From an uncultured Prevotella sp. (GTDB lineage Bacteria > Bacteroidota > Bacteroidia > Bacteroidales > Bacteroidaceae): a stretch of 64,000 bases of DNA. Both the position numbers and the translations under genes were made by a program. Every line of letters starts with the position of its first letter. The first letter of the stretch is position 1. The DNA lies in contig CALUEY010000007.1 in the NCBI GenBank assembly GCA_944319915.1, positions 1 through 64,000 on the forward strand. Reading direction: 5' to 3'. Shown here one piece after another: positions 1 through 9,738 of the stretch. A model generated the notes under the pieces. The model did no database searches. It worked only from the letters and a program-made list of their open reading frames with translations, and was not told where the DNA came from.

Positions 1-191
1 CTAAGTTATTAAAAATCAACGATATGCGCAACTTTTTACTCATACTTGTCAAACTAATTTAATTCCGCCAACGGGTAATCCATTCATGGTTATAGCTTCT
101 CTGATGGCTATTGAAAGTCATGGTGATTCATTTGAAGTTACTTTGAAAACGCTTTGCAAGCCAGCCTGGACGTGGTATGATGTGCGGGGCG
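1..191. other. Intergenic start of window, nothing recognised
   Basis: AT-rich sequence downstream of the restriction-modification gene on the minus strand. I see no convincing coding frame, RNA gene or repeat here. A short plus-strand frame from about 86 only mirrors the neighbouring gene. Confidence 0.5.
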
Positions 192-2543
192 TCATTGCGC
201 CCGCCACGGAAGGGGTAGGGCGTCTATCTCCTGCATCAGCCGTAGGGTGGCGCCGAGGGCATGGATTATCTCTTCGTAGTGGCGTATGGCGGCAAAGTCG
301 AGCCGCTGGCCACGGCGGTCCTTGAGCCACTTCTGCGCCGGCTGGTAGCCGCCTATGAAGAAGTTCCACGCCTCGGGGCTAACGCCGCCGAAGCACTGCC
401 CGTCGTTTATCCACACGCGCTCCCCGTCGTGGCGCAGCTGCTCCACCACGTTGCTGCCCGCATAGGGGAAGGTGGCGCCTACGCTCCAGCCCGCCGAGCC
501 TTCCATGAGGTGCAGTTGCCTCAGCTCCGTTCCCTTTTCTGCCAGTGCGTGGAACAGTTGCCGGTCGGTGGGATAGGGTATGCGGGGGAAGTCTACCTTA
601 AGGAACTCCTTGTAACGCTCCCTGTAAGCCGGGCTGTGCAGCACGGCGTAGATGTAGTCGAACAATTCAATAGGCTCGGCCTCTTCGCCCAATGCCTCTT
701 CGATTTTCGCGATAATGTCGGGGCGGAAGTTGGGGGTAAGAGCCATGGAGCTTGAATTTTCAAAAATTCGACCGGCTTCGCCGGTAACGAAAAGAGGAAA
801 TGTACATCCTCCCCCACGTCTAAATGCATTTAAGTCAACAAGGGATTTGCTTACAAATATGATGTTCCATTCCATATTTCCAACGGCTTGTCCTTGTCTT
901 CCAATGACCAATCCCAAATTCCGATGGTTTAACATATGGCGAAACAAACGGTATCGTGGCCAGGCCACGATACCGTTTGTTTCATCTGTATAATAGAGGA
1001 ATTTCGTGTCGAATGGCCTATAAAGAATCTCAACTATTTTGCTTTCGTCAACGTGGTCGCCAACGTTGGCCTTTGCTCTTTTTATGCTCCAATCGCGCGA
1101 ATCATTTAAATTATACCTTTGGCGTACTGCTTCTTCGTCTAGATTTATTAGATCGTTTATTCTAATTCTCACATCCTGTTTGTTATCTGCAATAATAAAT
1201 TCATCTCGCATGGTCATTACGCCCACCGAATTTTCCACAAACAGCTCGTTCACTGCAAATCCCCTGTTGTATTCCTCTTCCGCCCCGAAGTCCTTGGGAA
1301 CGAAGAAAAACATAGGCTCGCGCGGCGTTACCTCGGCAAAGGGGATGTCGCCGAGGTTATGGCTGGCGAGGAAGTCGAGCTTGTCCTGCCGCCGTCCGTA
1401 GAGGTCGTAGTGGAATACGCGGCCCAGTTCGTCGGCCTTTTTGCGCCCCGTCTTCACGAAGATGTTGATGCTCACGCCCTGCTGTATGTTGAATACGTTC
1501 TCGTCCTTGCCGCCGCCTGGGGCGGTTTCCTTTTTCTTGCTGTTGCCGTGCAGGTCGATGGTGTAAGTCATGTCGAACGTGCGTAGCAGGCTCCATCGCA
1601 TACCTCGGAACGTAGGGTTGTCCAGGAAGCCGTGCGGGTTGATGTATGCCAGTATGCCATCGCCGTTCTTCTCGATGAAGTGCTGCGCCATGCGTATGAA
1701 CTTCACGTAGTCATCGTTGATCCATTTGGAGTTGCGCTCGGCGAGGCGGGCCTTGCCTCCCGGCTCCTTCTTGTACGCCTCCATCAGTTTCATTATCCAC
1801 TCCCCCTTGTTCTTGCTTTCGCCGTTGTATGGCGGGTTGCCTATGAGCACCATCACGGGCGTGTCGCGCTTAATGCGGTTGGCGGCGTTGGCCTCGTCGC
1901 TGAGCCACTTGGCGAATATGGTGCCGGTCTGCTGGTGTGGCTCTTCGAGCGAGTTGGTGAGGAATATGCGCAGGCGCTCGTCGCTATGGTGGGTGTAGCC
2001 CGTGGCGCGCAGCACCATGTCGAGCTTCAGGTGTGCAATGGTGTAGGGCGCCATGAGCAGCTCGAAGCCGTTGAGGCGCGGCAGCAGGTGCTGCGCCACG
2101 TAGTCCTGCCAGAGGCCCTGCTGCCCGCGGAACTTGTCGTGGATGAGGTTTACCACCTCGGCCAGGAAAGTGCCTGTGCCTGTGGCCGGGTCGAGAATCT
2201 GCACCTTGTGGAACATGAGCTTGTAGGTCTTTCGCTCGCCCCGCCGCTTGGGGTTGTACTGGCTGTTGGCCACCTCGCAGACAGCCGTGCTGTAGTCGGC
2301 CAGACCCATGGGCAGTGCGAAGTGGCTGGTGAGCAGGCCGTCCACCGCACTTGCCATGAAGCGCACCACCGGCAGCGGCGTGTACCACACGCCCTTCTCC
2401 TTCCTCAGTGCTGGGCGGTAAGCCCTGAGGAAGTCCTCGTAGAAATGAATCATGGGGTCGCGCCGGCTGTCGCGCCCTCCATAGTCGGCCATGATGGTGC
2501 TTAGGTTGCTGGCGCGGAACATCGCGGCCACATCGTCCACCAC
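192..2543 (-). pseudogene. Type ISP-like restriction-modification enzyme, methylase and specificity part, cut off by a frameshift
   Basis: N6-adenine DNA methyltransferase and target-recognition portion of a single-chain restriction-modification enzyme. In this 783-residue frame GVWYTP lies near residue 51, the AdoMet motif DPATGTGTF near 118 and the catalytic NPPY near 235. The stretch from about residue 430 to 600 (roughly 750-1250) is visibly richer in AT than its flanks, as expected for an exchangeable target-recognition region. The annotated start is a GTG, but it is not a natural N-terminus: the upstream frame (2549..3364) encodes the missing nuclease part and stops where this frame takes over. 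Restoring one base near 2560 would give a continuous protein of about 1,055 residues. No separate specificity or partner gene is present. Family assignment is good; whether the locus is functional is doubtful. Confidence 0.8.
941..983. repeat. Perfect 20-bp inverted repeat inside the methylase frame
   Basis: Positions 941-960 and 964-983 are exact reverse complements separated by three bases (CAG). On the minus strand the palindrome codes for part of the peptide ETNGIVAWPRYRLF in the putative target-recognition region, and the reading frame runs through it without a stop. A 20/20 match with a 3-base loop inside coding DNA is very unlikely by chance. Confidence 0.9.
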
Positions 2544-2548
2544 CCATG

Positions 2549-3364
2549 CTATGCGCCGTCGAGGTCGTATCCGGCAATGTTCTGGAACACCTTCCGCAGG
2601 AAAGGGTTGGTCTTGGGTATGAGCGAGGCAGCCTCAAAGCGCGTGAAAGTGTCGGGCGTGTTGTCGTGCAGGCGCGCGGCGAACATACCGTAGACGATGG
2701 TCTGCGAGTAAATGTCGGCAAACTCCTCGTATGTAAGGGTGCTTATGAGCACGTCCTTGAACGCCATGAATTCCGTGGCTATCTGGCTCAGCTCGGCTTC
2801 GGGGTGCTCGTCGGGCTTTTCCTCATCGATAGACTTGCGCATGATGTCGCCCAGCAGCCTCGCCTTGGCGGCCATTGCCTCGGCCAGCCGCGCGGCCGAG
2901 GTTATGGGCTGGGGGCTGGACCCGGCCATGCGCCTCATGGCAGCCTGCCATGGCGCGAAAGCCTCTTTGCAGGCTATGGCCTTGTCGCCGCGCAGCTCGC
3001 CAAGGCGAATGTTGCCGGCGGGCTGTCCGCCCTCGTAGAAGTGGAAGTCGAGGTAGTCGGTGAATACTATGTGTTCCAGCGATGCGCGGTAGCGGTCGAA
3101 CTGTTCGTGGTGCTGGCGCCTGCCGTCGAGGTCGGCGTCGCCTATGTCTTTCGTTTCCACGAAAGCCGTTGGCAGGCCGTCGGCGTGGCGCATTATGATG
3201 AAGTCGGGCGCGCCGCAGGCTATGCGGCGCGGCTCGTTGGTTACGTCGAAGCCGGGCAGCACGGTGTCGAGCAGCTGCTTGAGGGCTGGGCGGTAGCTGT
3301 GCTCGCGCGCCATGCCGGTGGCCATCTGGCGGTTCAGTTCGGCTATGTATTCACTGTGTGTCAT
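2549..3364 (-). pseudogene. Type ISP-like restriction-modification enzyme, N-terminal nuclease part
   Basis: This 271-residue frame carries a PD-(D/E)xK-type nuclease signature: the acidic residue of PDF near residue 54, then ETK at about 70-72. A helical linker follows. The final residues (NPFLRKVFQNIAGYDLD) read straight into the family sequence RIAWVVDD, which is found in the next frame over at about 2540-2558. The frame instead ends with GA and a TAG. A single-base deletion (for example the A of a GAG codon in a Asp-Glu-Arg stretch) explains this. The two parts together match the usual nuclease-methylase-recognition order. An assembly error is possible. Confidence 0.8.
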
Positions 3365-3929
3365 GCAGGCAAAGGTAGCGAAAAAGCTGCAAACGGCAAA
3401 GCAAAGGCGCAGGAAAACAATGCCCGCAGCCTGTGGCGCGCAGGCCGCAGAGGCGTGACTGTTTCTTTACAAACCCGCCCTGCGGCGGTGGCGGCAGCCG
3501 TTTAGCCTTGCCGAACGGCCTCTTTCGCCATGCCGAACGGCCTGTTTGGGGTGGCCGAACGGGCGGTTTGGCAATGCAAAACGAGCTGTTAGCCAAGTGG
3601 TTGAGGCCCAGGTGGTTGCGCGTGGGTGTGCGTCTTGTGAAATATGTTTACACTGACGGGAGGCGGGCGGCCTTGCAGCGGACAATGTAGGCAGCAGGGC
3701 TGAAGGCTGCCGGAGCCTTGCAGACTGGGCTGTTTCGGTCTTGATTTGTATACAAATTGACGGCTTTAAGCGTTTTTAACCAAATATTTGTCATTATGTA
3801 GGCATTAAATCTGTATATTTGCAAAAAATAGCAGCACGATGCCTGCCTATCCGTTGCGGCGCATATAAAGGGAGCCGGATGCGCCGGGGCGGCTTTATGT
3901 GTAACTGGCGGCTCCCTCATGTAAGTACT
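3365..3929. other. Intergenic region with 22-bp repeat array and a putative promoter
   Basis: Contains repeat array 1 (3491-3600). Near the right end lies TATATTTG at 3814-3821 with an upstream TTTG at 3787-3790; the spacing of 23 is slightly long for a Bacteroidetes promoter. It would drive the secreted protein gene starting at 3930. No coding frame is convincing. Confidence 0.5.
3491..3600. repeat. 22-bp unit repeat array 1 (five units)
   Basis: Cores start at about 3491, 3513, 3535, 3557 and 3579, exactly 22 bp apart. Each core is about 13 bp and quasi-palindromic, for example GAACGGCCTGTTT, followed by a 9-bp spacer. On the right lies sequence reading, in reverse complement, like the CCTGG-containing flank of several other arrays. 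The array sits downstream of nothing (both neighbouring genes read away from it). Confidence 0.85.
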
Positions 3930-6900
3930 ATGAGCAAGGATTACCACTACAGGGTCTTGCCCCTGTCCGTGCTGCTTGCGCTGTTGCTGTCAAGCATTGC
4001 CGCGTGGGGCCAGTCTTATTCAGTAAACGAGGGCTTCGAGGGCAGCCAGTTCCCGCCCGAGGGATGGGCGGTTATTGACCGCGATGGCGACGGCCATGGC
4101 TGGCAGCTCGCCACCATGAGCGATGCCACCACCAGCGGGCGGCAGACCGCCATCTCCTACACCGTAGACCCCGAAAAACCGTTTGAGTCGCTCGGCGAGC
4201 AAGACAACTGGCTCATCACGCCGCGCATCGACGTGACCAACGAGACCTTCCTGCTCTCGTTCAAGTATTGCGCCCAGGACCTTGAGAGCCGCGAGCACAT
4301 GCAGGTGCTCATCTCCGAGAAAGGCACGGCACCGGAGGATTTCGCCACGGTGCTTGCCGACGAGGCCGTGGACAACGGCTACGACGATTATCCCACGATG
4401 CAGCGGATGAGCCGCTCGCTCGCCGACTATGCAGGGAAGAGCATCTACATAGCCTTTGTGCATACCGGCTCGGGCAGCTACGCCCTGGGCATCGACGACG
4501 TGCAGGTGAGCAACGAGCGCGGCCCCAAGGCCGTGAGCGGTCTCAGCGTAACCCCCGGCAGCGAGGGCGCGCTAACGGCCACCATCGCCTGGACCAACCC
4601 CTCCACCGACGGCACGGGGCAGCCCATAGCCGGCAGCCTTGCCATCGGCATCTACCGCGACGGCCTTTTGCTCACGGCGTTGACCGATGGCATAGTGCCG
4701 GGCGGGCAGTCGTCGTACACCGACAACACCGTAACCACCGGTACGCACACTTATTCGGTGATTGCGCGCACAGCTGAAGGCCAGTCGGCAGCCGTATCGC
4801 GCTCGGCCTACGTGGGCGAGGACATACCCGCAGAGATAGAGGCGGTGACCGCAGCCGTGGTGAATGGCACAACCATCATCTCCTGGACCGCGCCCACCGA
4901 AGGCCAGAACCGCGGCTACATCAACCCGGCCAACATCACTTACACCATAAAGCGTGTAACGGCCGATGGCGCCGAGACCATAGCCGAGGGCCTTAAGGAA
5001 ACAAGATTCGCCGACGACGGGGTGGCCGCCGGCGTGCTCCACTCTTACACCGTGACCCCGTCCAATGCCGCCGGCTCGGGCGAGCCTACCGCTTCTAACT
5101 CGGTCATTGCATACGGCGGAGGGCTCAAGGACATCACCGCCGGCGCGAATGCCTCAAGCTACTACGGCAACCCGTACCTGCCTTTCGACTTCAGTTCGCG
5201 CTATGGGGCGTTCCAGGCTATATATTACCCCTCAGACCTCATGTTCGCAAAGGGCGGGATAAAGCATCTTGTGCTCAAGAACAGCTTCAGTCCGGGCGCG
5301 CTTGAGAAGCCCGTCAAGGTGTACATGGCCGAGACTGACAAGGAGACACTGGCCGATGGATGGATTCCCGTCAGCGACATGACGCTCGTCTATGATGGCA
5401 CTTTGGCCATGCCTAAAGGCGACAACGACATACCAATAGAGTTGTCGGAGCCGTTTGAGTATACAGGCAAGAACCTTGTCGTGGCCATGCTCATGGACTA
5501 CACGCAAGGCTCGGGCGGATACTTCAACCGCTTCTACGTGGAGCAGACGCCGGAGCGCGCTGGCCGCACGCGCGCTTACTCATCAAACGAACCCATTGAC
5601 GCATCCCAGCTGGAGCCTGCCAACGGCAGCCTTTACGACTATATGCTGATGGCTCGCTTCGTCATGGAGGCCAAGGGCGTGGCCACCGTGGGCGGAACAG
5701 TAACCAACAAGGCCAGCGGCCAACCCGTGGACGGCGCCACCGTGGCAATAGCTGCCTACGGCCTTAGCGCCACCACTGCCGCCGATGGCACTTACAGCTT
5801 CTACATAGTGCCTTCGGGCCAGCAGGAGGTAAGCATCGCCGCGCCCGGCTACATAGCCTACAGCGGCAGCATCACCGTGCAGGACGGAGGCGCGCAGCAG
5901 GCCGACTTCGGCATTGAGCCAATGCCCACTATAGCTGTTACGGGCCGCATCGTGGCGGGCGACACGGGCAAGCCCGTGGCCGGGGCGGCCATAAAGGCCA
6001 CCGGCTACACCGAGGCTGCCACCGTCAGCGGGGCCGACGGCACGTTTACGCTTGCCGGCGTGTATGCCGGCGAGGACTACTCGCTGAGCATAGAGCTGCC
6101 GCTCTACGACGTGGTGCGCCGCGATTTGAACTCAGCCGAGGACGTGGCTCTGGGCGACGTAACGCTCAGCCGCTCGCTCATAGCTGCCTACGGCCTTGAG
6201 GCCGCCATCTCGGCCGACGGCACCGAGGCATCGCTCACGTGGAAGGACCCGCTCAGCCGCACCGGCCGCACAATGTGGACGCAGTGGGGCGAGTCGATGA
6301 CCAACGACGACACCAACGGCGACTACTATTCCACCAACTACAACGTGGCCCATGCCTTCACCGCAGAGGACACTGAGGACTCGCTCATGGTGGGCCAGAG
6401 CATCCTCGGCATGAAGGTGTTCATTGCCGCCACCGAGGGCACTTTCACCGCCACCGTATGGCAGGGAACGCGCGAGGCCAACACCGTGCTGGCCAGCAAG
6501 GTGATTCCCGCCGAGGAGATAAGCGCCGAGGGGAAGTGGGTAACGGTGTGGTTCGACTCTCCGGCGCCAGAGATAAAGCCCGGGCGCAGCTACCTCGTGG
6601 GCGTGAACTGCAAGGATGCATCCGACTATCCCATCGGTGTGGCGGGCTACGGCTCCGACATCGAGGGAAAGAACAACGTGAAGTGGGGCGACAACCCGTA
6701 TACTTACAACGGCTATTATGCATGGAACATATCGGCCTACTGCGGCATACCCGGCACCGAGCTGCCAGTTACCACCGAGACCGACGCGCCTGCCTGCCTC
6801 TACAACGTATACCGCACTGAGGCTGCCGAGGGTGCCGCGCCAGTGAAGCTCAACGCTGAGCCGCTGCAGGCCACGGCCTTCACCGATGCCGCATGGGGCG

Positions 6901-8288
6901 AGCTTACCTCCGGCAAGTATGTCTATACGGTCAGGGCTGTCTACGGCGGCACGGCTGAGGCAGCCGATGCTCTGTCTGACACGCTGGCGCGCGCCGTCAA
7001 CGCCGATGCCGGCGTAACGGCCATACTCTCGCCCGCCAAGGCTCGCGACCCGCAGGACGAGGTGACAGTGAGGGTGAGCGTGATCAACTATGGCGAGATG
7101 CCGCTCACGTCGGTGCCTGTTTACTTCCGCGTAAATGGCGGCGAGCCTCAGGGCAAGACGTTCGACGTGAACCTCAACAAGGGGCAGACCGCAGAGCTTG
7201 AGCTTGGCACGTTCAGTACATCCGAGCGCGCCCTCTACCTCTTCGAGGCATTCACCAGGCTCGAAGGCGACGAGGCTGCCGCCAACGATACGGCCTCGTT
7301 CATACTGCCCAACTTCGATAACGTTACCCTGCGCGCCTACCGCTGGGATGCCTACGGCAACGCCGGCATGATGCGCATAAGCTCCAACGTGCCTGAGGAG
7401 GCGCAGTACCTTAAGGAGGTGACACCCGACGAGGCCCTAATCCACGCCGGCGAGTATTACTCCGGCAGGCTCTATGCCTATACGTCAACGTGGGCTTCGG
7501 AGCCGCGCCAGTTTGTTGTGCTCGACACCATCACTTGGACGCCGGTGTCATCTGTGCGCACCGAGGACTTCGTGCAGGACATGGCCTACGACTATTCCAC
7601 TGCCACGATGTATGGCATACGCGTCTCCGGCGATGCCAGCGAGCTTGTAACCATCGACCTCGCCACAGGTGCCTGCACCCCGGTAGGCTCTACCGGAGCC
7701 AACCTCCACGCCCTTGCCTGCGACGTTGAGGGCCAGCTCTACGCCATGGACAGCGAGGGCAACCTCTGCACCGTGAACAAGGCTACTGGCCAGCTAACGG
7801 TGGTGGGCAGCACGGGCGTAACCGATGTGGCCTACCTGCAGTCGATGGCTTTCGACCATAACACCGGGCGGCTCTTCTGGGCGCACGCCGGCAACATGAC
7901 TCAAGGCGAGCTTTACGAGGTTGACCCCGCCACGGCGGCGCTCACTCCGCTCGGCACTACGCTATTTGATGGCTGGCCATCGGAGCTGGTTGCGCTCTAC
8001 GTGCCTTACACCCACGTGACCGATGGCATTGCCGAGACCAGTGGCGAGGGCGCACGGCTTGCCGTAAGCTCGGCCGGGCGTGGCCGCCTGCGCATTGAGC
8101 TGCCTGCCGCCGATGGCGCAAGCGCAGTGGTGCGCATTGTGAGCATGGCCGGCGTCACCGTCAGGGCGCTTACCGTGAGCGCGGGCGTTACCGTGGCCAG
8201 CGCCATGCTCCAGCCCGGCGTCTACGTGGCAGTGGCTGAGATGGGCGATGGCCGGGTGCTCAAGGCAAAGCCGTTCGTGGCTGAGTGA
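3930..8288 (+). CDS. Large secreted multidomain surface protein, probable type IX secretion substrate
   Basis: About 1,452 residues from the ATG at 3930, chosen because it opens a clear signal peptide (basic start, then LPLSVLLALLLSSIAAWGQ). A longer in-frame start at 3819 would put 37 unlikely residues first. Order of parts: a choice-of-anchor/cleaved-adhesin-like jelly roll (about 30-200, with QDNWLITP), two fibronectin III-like segments (about 205-395), a second anchor-like region, two carboxypeptidase-regulatory-like beta sandwiches (about 583-755, motifs GTVTNKASGQPVDGA and GRIVAGDTGKPVAGA), another jelly-roll-like part, a CARDB-like segment (about 1030-1130), and a repetitive propeller-like part (about 1150-1360). 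The C-terminus (PGVYVAVAEMGDGRVLKAKP) fits a type A type IX sorting domain. No protease or glycosidase active site was seen, so it is probably an adhesin or scaffold. Confidence 0.8.
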   Translation: MSKDYHYRVLPLSVLLALLLSSIAAWGQSYSVNEGFEGSQFPPEGWAVIDRDGDGHGWQLATMSDATTSGRQTAISYTVDPEKPFESLGEQDNWLITPRIDVTNETFLLSFKYCAQDLESREHMQVLISEKGTAPEDFATVLADEAVDNGYDDYPTMQRMSRSLADYAGKSIYIAFVHTGSGSYALGIDDVQVSNERGPKAVSGLSVTPGSEGALTATIAWTNPSTDGTGQPIAGSLAIGIYRDGLLLTALTDGIVPGGQSSYTDNTVTTGTHTYSVIARTAEGQSAAVSRSAYVGEDIPAEIEAVTAAVVNGTTIISWTAPTEGQNRGYINPANITYTIKRVTADGAETIAEGLKETRFADDGVAAGVLHSYTVTPSNAAGSGEPTASNSVIAYGGGLKDITAGANASSYYGNPYLPFDFSSRYGAFQAIYYPSDLMFAKGGIKHLVLKNSFSPGALEKPVKVYMAETDKETLADGWIPVSDMTLVYDGTLAMPKGDNDIPIELSEPFEYTGKNLVVAMLMDYTQGSGGYFNRFYVEQTPERAGRTRAYSSNEPIDASQLEPANGSLYDYMLMARFVMEAKGVATVGGTVTNKASGQPVDGATVAIAAYGLSATTAADGTYSFYIVPSGQQEVSIAAPGYIAYSGSITVQDGGAQQADFGIEPMPTIAVTGRIVAGDTGKPVAGAAIKATGYTEAATVSGADGTFTLAGVYAGEDYSLSIELPLYDVVRRDLNSAEDVALGDVTLSRSLIAAYGLEAAISADGTEASLTWKDPLSRTGRTMWTQWGESMTNDDTNGDYYSTNYNVAHAFTAEDTEDSLMVGQSILGMKVFIAATEGTFTATVWQGTREANTVLASKVIPAEEISAEGKWVTVWFDSPAPEIKPGRSYLVGVNCKDASDYPIGVAGYGSDIEGKNNVKWGDNPYTYNGYYAWNISAYCGIPGTELPVTTETDAPACLYNVYRTEAAEGAAPVKLNAEPLQATAFTDAAWGELTSGKYVYTVRAVYGGTAEAADALSDTLARAVNADAGVTAILSPAKARDPQDEVTVRVSVINYGEMPLTSVPVYFRVNGGEPQGKTFDVNLNKGQTAELELGTFSTSERALYLFEAFTRLEGDEAAANDTASFILPNFDNVTLRAYRWDAYGNAGMMRISSNVPEEAQYLKEVTPDEALIHAGEYYSGRLYAYTSTWASEPRQFVVLDTITWTPVSSVRTEDFVQDMAYDYSTATMYGIRVSGDASELVTIDLATGACTPVGSTGANLHALACDVEGQLYAMDSEGNLCTVNKATGQLTVVGSTGVTDVAYLQSMAFDHNTGRLFWAHAGNMTQGELYEVDPATAALTPLGTTLFDGWPSELVALYVPYTHVTDGIAETSGEGARLAVSSAGRGRLRIELPAADGASAVVRIVSMAGVTVRALTVSAGVTVASAMLQPGVYVAVAEMGDGRVLKAKPFVAE

Positions 8289-8435
8289 CACCTTGATTTT
8301 TCATCAATGAATTAAGGAAGTGAACAAATACTATTAGTAACTGAGTGCAGATGCCGACTGACTGAAGCCATGCGCCGTTGTGGCGCGCCGCTGCCGTCGT
8401 CGGCACCTGCTTTTTTTGACATCATCATCTTTACA

Positions 8436-9127
8436 ATGACCGTTACAAAGACCAAGAGTTTTTACCGCCACATGGCCGTAAAAGGCTATCCTCTTTACTG
8501 GATTCTGTTTGCCTATCTCATGATAGGCTGGTTCTATCCTGCCGTAGGCTTCCTTGCACTCATCTGCATGGTGGGGCCTGTGGCCTTTTCCGTGAGGCGC
8601 GGCCGCTGGTGGTGCGCGGCAACGTATGCCCGCGCGGCAGTATGTACGACCGCCTGCTCTCGCGCTACTCTCCCCACCGCCCCATTCCCCGCTTTGTGCG
8701 CCGCAAGGGATTCAGGGTGGCTATGGTGGCTTTCATCTTCACCGTGTTCGGTGTGCAGATGTATTTCGCCTGGGGCGATTGGAACGCCATGGGCAAGGTG
8801 TTCTGGAACATAATCCTCGTCACTACAGTGGTTGGCATAGTGCTATCATTCATCTATGCCCCGCGCACGTGGTGCTCGTTCTGCCCCATGGGGTCGCTGT
8901 CGGCATGGGTGGCGCCGCGCAAGGCGCCGCTGCCGAGTGGCTACCGCAGCATACGCGTGGCCGACAGTTGCCGCATGAAGTGCAAGAGCTGCGCCCGCGT
9001 CTGCCCAATGCAGCTTGCGCCCTACGACAGTAGGGGCGTGGCCGAGGGCTACCTCCATCCCGACTGCCTTAAGTGCGGCAAGTGTGTGGAGGCCTGCCCA
9101 CTCAAGATAATGGAGCTTAAGGCTTGA
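8436..9127 (+). pseudogene. 4Fe-4S membrane polyferredoxin (NapH-like), frameshifted
   Basis: The first part (from ATG 8436, MTVTKTKSFYRHMAVKGYP) has two membrane segments and ends in RRGRWWC. The second part, in another frame from about 8612, continues GNVCPRGSMYDR, adds two more membrane segments with CSFCPMGS, and ends in two ferredoxin clusters (CRMKCKSCARVCP and CLKCGKCVEACP). In the family the C and GN are adjacent, so the present sequence has two extra bases (GC in TGCGCGGC) or lacks one. As written the product would be truncated before both clusters. The family carries electrons between membrane and redox partners; the partner is not visible here. An assembly error in the short GC run is an alternative. 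Confidence 0.75.
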
Positions 9128-9171
9128 TGCTTGGGGAGGCTGGAGATGGGATGATTGGCTCCCGGGGCAAC

Positions 9172-9210
9172 CAATGCGGCCCGTTTCGCAGCGCGAAACG
9201 GGCCGCATTG
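9172..9210. terminator. Perfect 18-bp hairpin between convergent genes; two-unit form of the 22-bp repeat
   Basis: Arms 9172-9189 and 9193-9210 are exact reverse complements with a 3-base loop. It lies between the convergent 4Fe-4S and merR genes, as a bidirectional terminator would, although no long T-run follows. Its two halves (core ATGCGGCCCGTTT at 9174 and AAACGGGCCGCAT at 9196) are 22 bp apart with a 9-bp spacer, the same geometry as the larger arrays. Confidence 0.75.
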
Positions 9211-9280
9211 CAAGTGGTTGTGATGCAGTGGGCTGCGCGGTTGTGCAGGCTTTAGCTTAAAGTGAGGCACCCCCGCCGGC

Positions 9281-9631
9281 TCAGTCCATGGCGGAAAGCT
9301 GCTGCTTCATGGCCTGCAGCTCGTCGCGTATGGCCATGAGGCGCTGCAGCACTTCGGCGGTCTTGTCGGCCCCGTCGCGGTTGCTGCTTATTATCTTCTT
9401 GGCGGCGGCCAGCTTGAAGCCCCTCACCTTCACGAGGTTGTGTATCAGGCGTATCTGCTCGATGTCCTTCTCCGAGTACTGCCTCACCTTGCTCGGCCCC
9501 TTGGTCTTGGGCTTGAGGTAGGGGAACTCCTGCTCCCAGTAGCGCAGGGTGCTCTCGTTGAGGCCGAACATCTGCGCCACCTCGCTTATGGAGTAGTATA
9601 GCTTGAGGTTCTTGTCGAGGTTTAGTGCCAT
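9281..9631 (-). CDS. MerR-family transcriptional regulator
   Basis: 116 residues. An N-terminal winged helix-turn-helix of the MerR type (YYSISEVAQMFGLNESTLRYWE, given here as YYSISEVAQMF and NESTLRYWE, about residues 12-32) is followed by an RQYSEKDIEQIRLI segment and a coiled-coil-like tail (about 80-116). No metal-binding cysteines are present, so the ligand or signal is unknown. It is divergent from alaS; on the minus strand TACATTTG at 9679-9672 could be its -7 element. Short MerR proteins of this kind are common single-copy genes in Bacteroidetes and their targets are not established. Confidence 0.88.
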   Translation of the reverse strand: MALNLDKNLKLYYSISEVAQMFGLNESTLRYWEQEFPYLKPKTKGPSKVRQYSEKDIEQIRLIHNLVKVRGFKLAAAKKIISSNRDGADKTAEVLQRLMAIRDELQAMKQQLSAMD

Positions 9632-9667
9632 AAAATATGCGTTTTTTTACATTCTGAGAATAAAACA

Positions 9668-9699
9668 TTTGCAAATGTACGGAAAAGAAAGTACCTTTG
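9668..9699 (+). promoter_or_regulatory. Promoter of alaS
   Basis: TTTG at 9668-9671 and TACCTTTG at 9692-9699, spaced 20 bp, match the Bacteroidetes -33/-7 consensus. The intervening CATTTGCAAATG is palindromic and also provides a candidate -7 for the divergent merR gene. Confidence 0.7.
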
Positions 9700-9738
9700 C
9701 AACACTTTTAAAAGAAATTATAATATAGGATAATAAAT

